A stretch of 6,988 bases of DNA from an uncultured Ruminococcus sp. (GTDB lineage: Bacteria; Bacillota; Clostridia; Lachnospirales; Lachnospiraceae), in the NCBI GenBank assembly GCA_900541505.1, contig UQKK01000069.1, positions 1-6,988 on the forward strand, written 5' to 3'. The position numbers and the translations under genes are program-made. Of this stretch, positions 5,367-6,988 are shown piece after piece (within the stretch, counting starts at the first letter, position 1; the number at the start of each line of letters is the position of its first letter). Under the pieces are notes generated by a model. The model was not told where the DNA came from, searched no databases, and saw only the letters and a list, made by a program, of their open reading frames with translations.

Positions 5367-5560
5367 CCTGTGAACTACCCATTGTCTGAAGCCAATGGGC
5401 TTCCTGTTTCATCGACCTCGTAAACTACTATCTCCACAGGCGTTAATTCGGGCAGTCCCTGCCCTATATATGTTTATTTTATGCTATCTGTCTTAAGCCT
5501 TCTGCCAGTATATTCTTTGCAGCGTTGATATCTCTATCGTGTTTTGTGCCGCAATTCGGA
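5367..5560 (-). ncRNA. Predicted omega-RNA (right-end guide RNA) of TnpB
   Basis: In IS200/IS605 elements the TnpB guide RNA spans the end of tnpB and the non-coding right end, and its guide is taken from flanking DNA past the element. Here about 110 non-coding bases lie between the tnpB stop (5479) and the right end. They contain GGGCAG/CTGCCC (5450-5455, 5459-5464), a perfect 6-bp stem with a 3-base loop, and the end hairpin at 5378-5399. The 5' limit inside tnpB is a guess. The guide would start near 5366 and read into the DUF3267 gene. Confidence 0.45.
5378..5399 (-). repeat. Right-end hairpin of the IS element
   Basis: CCCATTG (5378-5384) and CAATGGG (5393-5399) pair perfectly around an 8-base loop. 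On the minus strand an alternative stem GAAGCC/GGCTTC with loop CATT uses the same bases and could compete. It closely resembles the hairpin at 6848-6869. Confidence 0.75.
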
Positions 5561-6582
5561 CATATCCATTCCCTTACCGATAAATCCTTTGTAGCTGCAT
5601 TTTGATATCCACAGGCAGAACACAACTGGCTGCTGGCATAAAATGTGTCTATTTTGACATATTCCCTGCCATTCCATTTTGACTTATATTCCAGTTGTCT
5701 TGTAAGCTCATACCATGACACATCATTGATTGATTTTGCTAAATGATGGTTTTTTACCATGTTTCTTATCTGCAGATTTTCCGAAACTATTACTTGGTTT
5801 TCGCTAACAATTTCATGCGAAATCTTATGCAGATAATCTTTTCTGGTATTTACTATCTTCTCATGGCGTAACGCTATTTCTTTTTTCTTCTTCTGATAAT
5901 TGTTGCTGCCTTTTTCCTTGTGTGCCAGTTGCCTTTGCAGTCTTGACAGCTTTTTCTCATACTTTTTTATTATTTTTGGATTTTCGTACTTTCTCCCATC
6001 CGATGTAATGCATAAATCCTGAATCCCTAAATCCAGACCTATATTTTGATTTCTGTGCGGTAATTTTTCATGCTCAGTTTCTGCCAGTATCGATACATAG
6101 TATTTTCCGCTTGGAACCTGACTCACCGTGGCTGATTTTATTTTGCCATGGAATTCTCTGTGCAGTTTTGTTTTTACTTCTTTTAACTTTGGCAGTTTTA
6201 TTTTTCCATTCTCAAAATCTACAGCTATATTTCCATTCGTAAAATTCGTTGTATATGATTTATGCTTATCGTGTTTACTCTTAAACTTTGGATAGCCCGT
6301 ATGTTCTTTGAAAAACTTCTGATAAGCTGAATCCATGTTGTAAATTGCATTCGTCAGAGCAAACTTATCCACTTCCTTCAGCCATTCATATGTTTTCTTT
6401 AATTCCCTGTTGCAGTAATTGTTGCAGTCTGTTTTACTGAAAGATTTCTTCTCCTGCTCATACTTATCTTTTCTATATGCAAGTGTCTGATTGTATACAA
6501 AACGGCAGCAGCCAAATGTTTTCGCTATTTGTTCTTTCTGCGCATCGTTTGGATATATTCTGTATCTATACGCTTTTAACAT
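5479..6582 (-). CDS. tnpB: TnpB, IS605 OrfB-type RNA-guided nuclease
   Basis: 367 residues, within the usual length for IS605-type TnpB. It starts MLKAYRYRIYPNDAQKEQIA, the typical N-terminal helix-turn-helix segment. The RuvC nuclease residues appear complete: Asp184 in IGLDLG, Glu268 in VSENL and Asp351 in HDRDINAAKNIL. A zinc finger of four Cys (321, 324, 341, 344; CSACG and CPNCG) lies between RuvC II and III. AAGAGGTGG lies 10-18 bases before the ATG and overlaps the tnpA stop, so translation may be coupled to tnpA. TnpB proteins cut DNA with a guide RNA made from the element's right end, which helps the element persist after excision. Nothing in the frame suggests decay, unlike tnpA. 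Activity here is inferred from the residues. Confidence 0.95.
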   Translation of the reverse strand: MLKAYRYRIYPNDAQKEQIAKTFGCCRFVYNQTLAYRKDKYEQEKKSFSKTDCNNYCNRELKKTYEWLKEVDKFALTNAIYNMDSAYQKFFKEHTGYPKFKSKHDKHKSYTTNFTNGNIAVDFENGKIKLPKLKEVKTKLHREFHGKIKSATVSQVPSGKYYVSILAETEHEKLPHRNQNIGLDLGIQDLCITSDGRKYENPKIIKKYEKKLSRLQRQLAHKEKGSNNYQKKKKEIALRHEKIVNTRKDYLHKISHEIVSENQVIVSENLQIRNMVKNHHLAKSINDVSWYELTRQLEYKSKWNGREYVKIDTFYASSQLCSACGYQNAATKDLSVREWICPNCGTKHDRDINAAKNILAEGLRQIA

Positions 6583-6599
6583 TTGCTGTCACCACCTCT

Positions 6600-6806
6600 T
6601 TAGCCTTGATTCTTTATATATTTCTTTAACATTTCCTCGGATACATTCCCTACACTACAGACAAAATATCCATCTGTCCAAAAAGTATGTTCTTTCCAAA
6701 AATGTTTTCGTAAATAAGTGGGATATCTCTCCCAAATGTGATATGTCGTATAACCTTTCATCAGATTTACGATTTTACTGACAGACATCGTTGGTTCCAT
6801 TCCCAT
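6600..6806 (-). pseudogene. tnpA: IS200-type Y1 transposase (tnpA), N-terminal half deleted
   Basis: 68 residues match the second half of an IS200/IS605 single-strand transposase: TMSVSKIVNLMKGYTTYHIW (6-25), then RKHFWKEHTFWTDGYFVCSVG (33-53) and SEEMLKKYIKNQG at the end. Tyr63 in that last helix is the expected catalytic tyrosine. Complete family members have about 140 residues. The missing first half holds the HUH metal motif, so the enzyme should be dead. The matching sequence begins about 50 bases inside the left-end hairpin, which points to an internal deletion. The frame is open upstream to a TAA near 6885, but that stretch is end-hairpin DNA. The stop overlaps the tnpB ribosome site. 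Confidence 0.85.
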
Positions 6807-6836
6807 GGCATAAGTGTAACAGGGATTTCTACTTTT

Positions 6837-6881
6837 GGCTACCTTAACCCACCGTCTAAAGCCAGTGGGATTGCGGTAGCC
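6837..6881 (-). repeat. Left-end two-tier hairpin of the IS element
   Basis: The inner stem CCCACCG (6848-6854)/CAGTGGG (6863-6869) has one mismatch and an 8-base loop. The outer stem GGCTACC (6837-6843)/GGTAGCC (6875-6881) is perfect over 7 bp and encloses the inner one, with unpaired TTAA and ATTGC between. The inner part matches the right-end hairpin; the outer stem has no counterpart there. Confidence 0.75.
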
Positions 6882-6912
6882 TTATTTCAAATTCTTCACT
6901 GTGGTTACTCAT
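6880..6912 (-). pseudogene. 5' end of the gene interrupted by the IS (probable start of the DUF3267 gene)
   Basis: On the minus strand GAGGAGG lies seven bases before ATG 6912, a strong start signal. The frame reads MSNHSEEFEIR and then enters the IS, where it soon meets TAG. If the element spans about 5367-6879, joining 6880 to 5366 keeps the frame and gives 148 codons plus stop ending at 4953. Both flanks carry an AGG codon at the join. The link to the DUF3267 gene is inference; the start signals are directly seen. Confidence 0.5.
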
Positions 6913-6954
6913 AAGATGTCCTCCTCAAATGTTAATTTGAATATCAGTAAATTA

Positions 6955-6974
6955 TGACCTCTCAACAGAGGTTA
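6955..6974. repeat. Small hairpin upstream of the interrupted gene
   Basis: ACCTCT (6957-6962) and AGAGGT (6967-6972) pair perfectly around CAAC, and two more pairs (one G-T) extend the stem. It lies about 45 bases before the ATG at 6912 on the minus strand, near a weak TTGAGA/TATTCA promoter candidate, and may be an operator or leader hairpin. No function can be assigned. Confidence 0.35.
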
Positions 6975-6988
6975 CAGTGTTTTAATAA

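Larger units (their letters stand above)
5367..6879 (-). mobile_element. IS200/IS605-family element with decayed tnpA and intact tnpB
   Basis: The order on the minus strand is left-end hairpin, tnpA remnant, tnpB, right-end hairpin. The two end hairpins (6848-6869 and 5378-5399) are 22 bases each, agree at most positions in the same orientation, and share the core GGCTT(T/C)AGAC on the minus strand. That is expected of single-strand-recognised IS200/IS605 ends, not of classical terminal inverted repeats. The edges given are inferred from usual hairpin-to-cut distances (about 10 bases) and from the reading frame of the flanking gene; they may be off by several bases. No target duplication is expected for this family. 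With tnpA broken, movement would need a transposase supplied in trans. Confidence 0.75.

Noticed and set aside
5357..6820. Shared ATAAGTGT near both IS ends (5357-5364 and 6810-6817) as a target duplication
   Set aside because: IS200/IS605 elements do not make target duplications, and the 6810 copy lies inside the left-end hairpin. Eight AT-rich bases can match by chance.
1..6988. CRISPR array, rRNA or phage genes
   Set aside because: No regularly spaced direct repeats, rRNA-like stretches or phage structural genes are visible in the window.

Overview
The window looks like a chromosomal segment from a low-to-mid-GC Firmicute of the class Clostridia, most likely a gut Lachnospiraceae. This rests on the AGGAGG/GAGGTG-type ribosome sites, the sigma-A promoters, the short Feo locus (DtxR-type regulator, stand-alone FeoA, about 670-residue FeoB, Cys-rich partner) and an IS200/IS605 element of clostridial type. 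The genus cannot be fixed from sequence reading alone.

Layout. Bases 1-108 hold the 3' part of a tRNA-Leu(UAA) and its terminator. Bases 162-873 hold a promoter, an XRE-family helix-turn-helix protein with a four-helix membrane tail, and a bidirectional terminator shared with the convergent gene. Bases 880-4266 are an iron(II) uptake locus. A DtxR/MntR-type metalloregulator (minus strand) is divergent from feoA, feoB and a small membrane protein that joins a FeoB-associated Cys-rich segment to a heavy-metal-associated (HMA) domain. The regulator keeps a Cys-x-x-Glu-His metal motif of the DtxR/IdeR type. Three copies of one palindrome, TTAG-N6-CTAA, lie where an iron repressor would act: one over the -10 box of the feoA promoter and two in tandem, 20 bp apart, between feoA and feoB. 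An intrinsic terminator also lies between feoA and feoB.

Bases 4267-4952 are a decayed patch. It holds a winged-helix regulator fragment, a reading-frame remnant of unknown origin, a truncated nucleotidyltransferase with a damaged Asp-x-Asp motif, and a dense set of palindromes that can fold into a branched structure of about 100 nt.

Bases about 5367-6879 are an IS200/IS605-family element on the minus strand: a 5'-truncated tnpA without its HUH motif, an apparently intact tnpB RNA-guided nuclease gene, a likely omega-RNA region, and matching hairpins at both ends. It appears to split a DUF3267 (HELLH) membrane metalloprotease gene. The gene's start, with a good ribosome site, is at 6912, and the rest runs from 5366 to 4953. 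Joining the two flanks at the inferred ends gives one open frame of 148 codons plus stop.

The most interesting points are the repeated iron-box candidate with the feoA-feoB terminator, the Cys-rich/HMA fusion, the TnpB element that has lost its transposase but kept its nuclease inside a host gene, and the branched palindromic element at 4801-4906.
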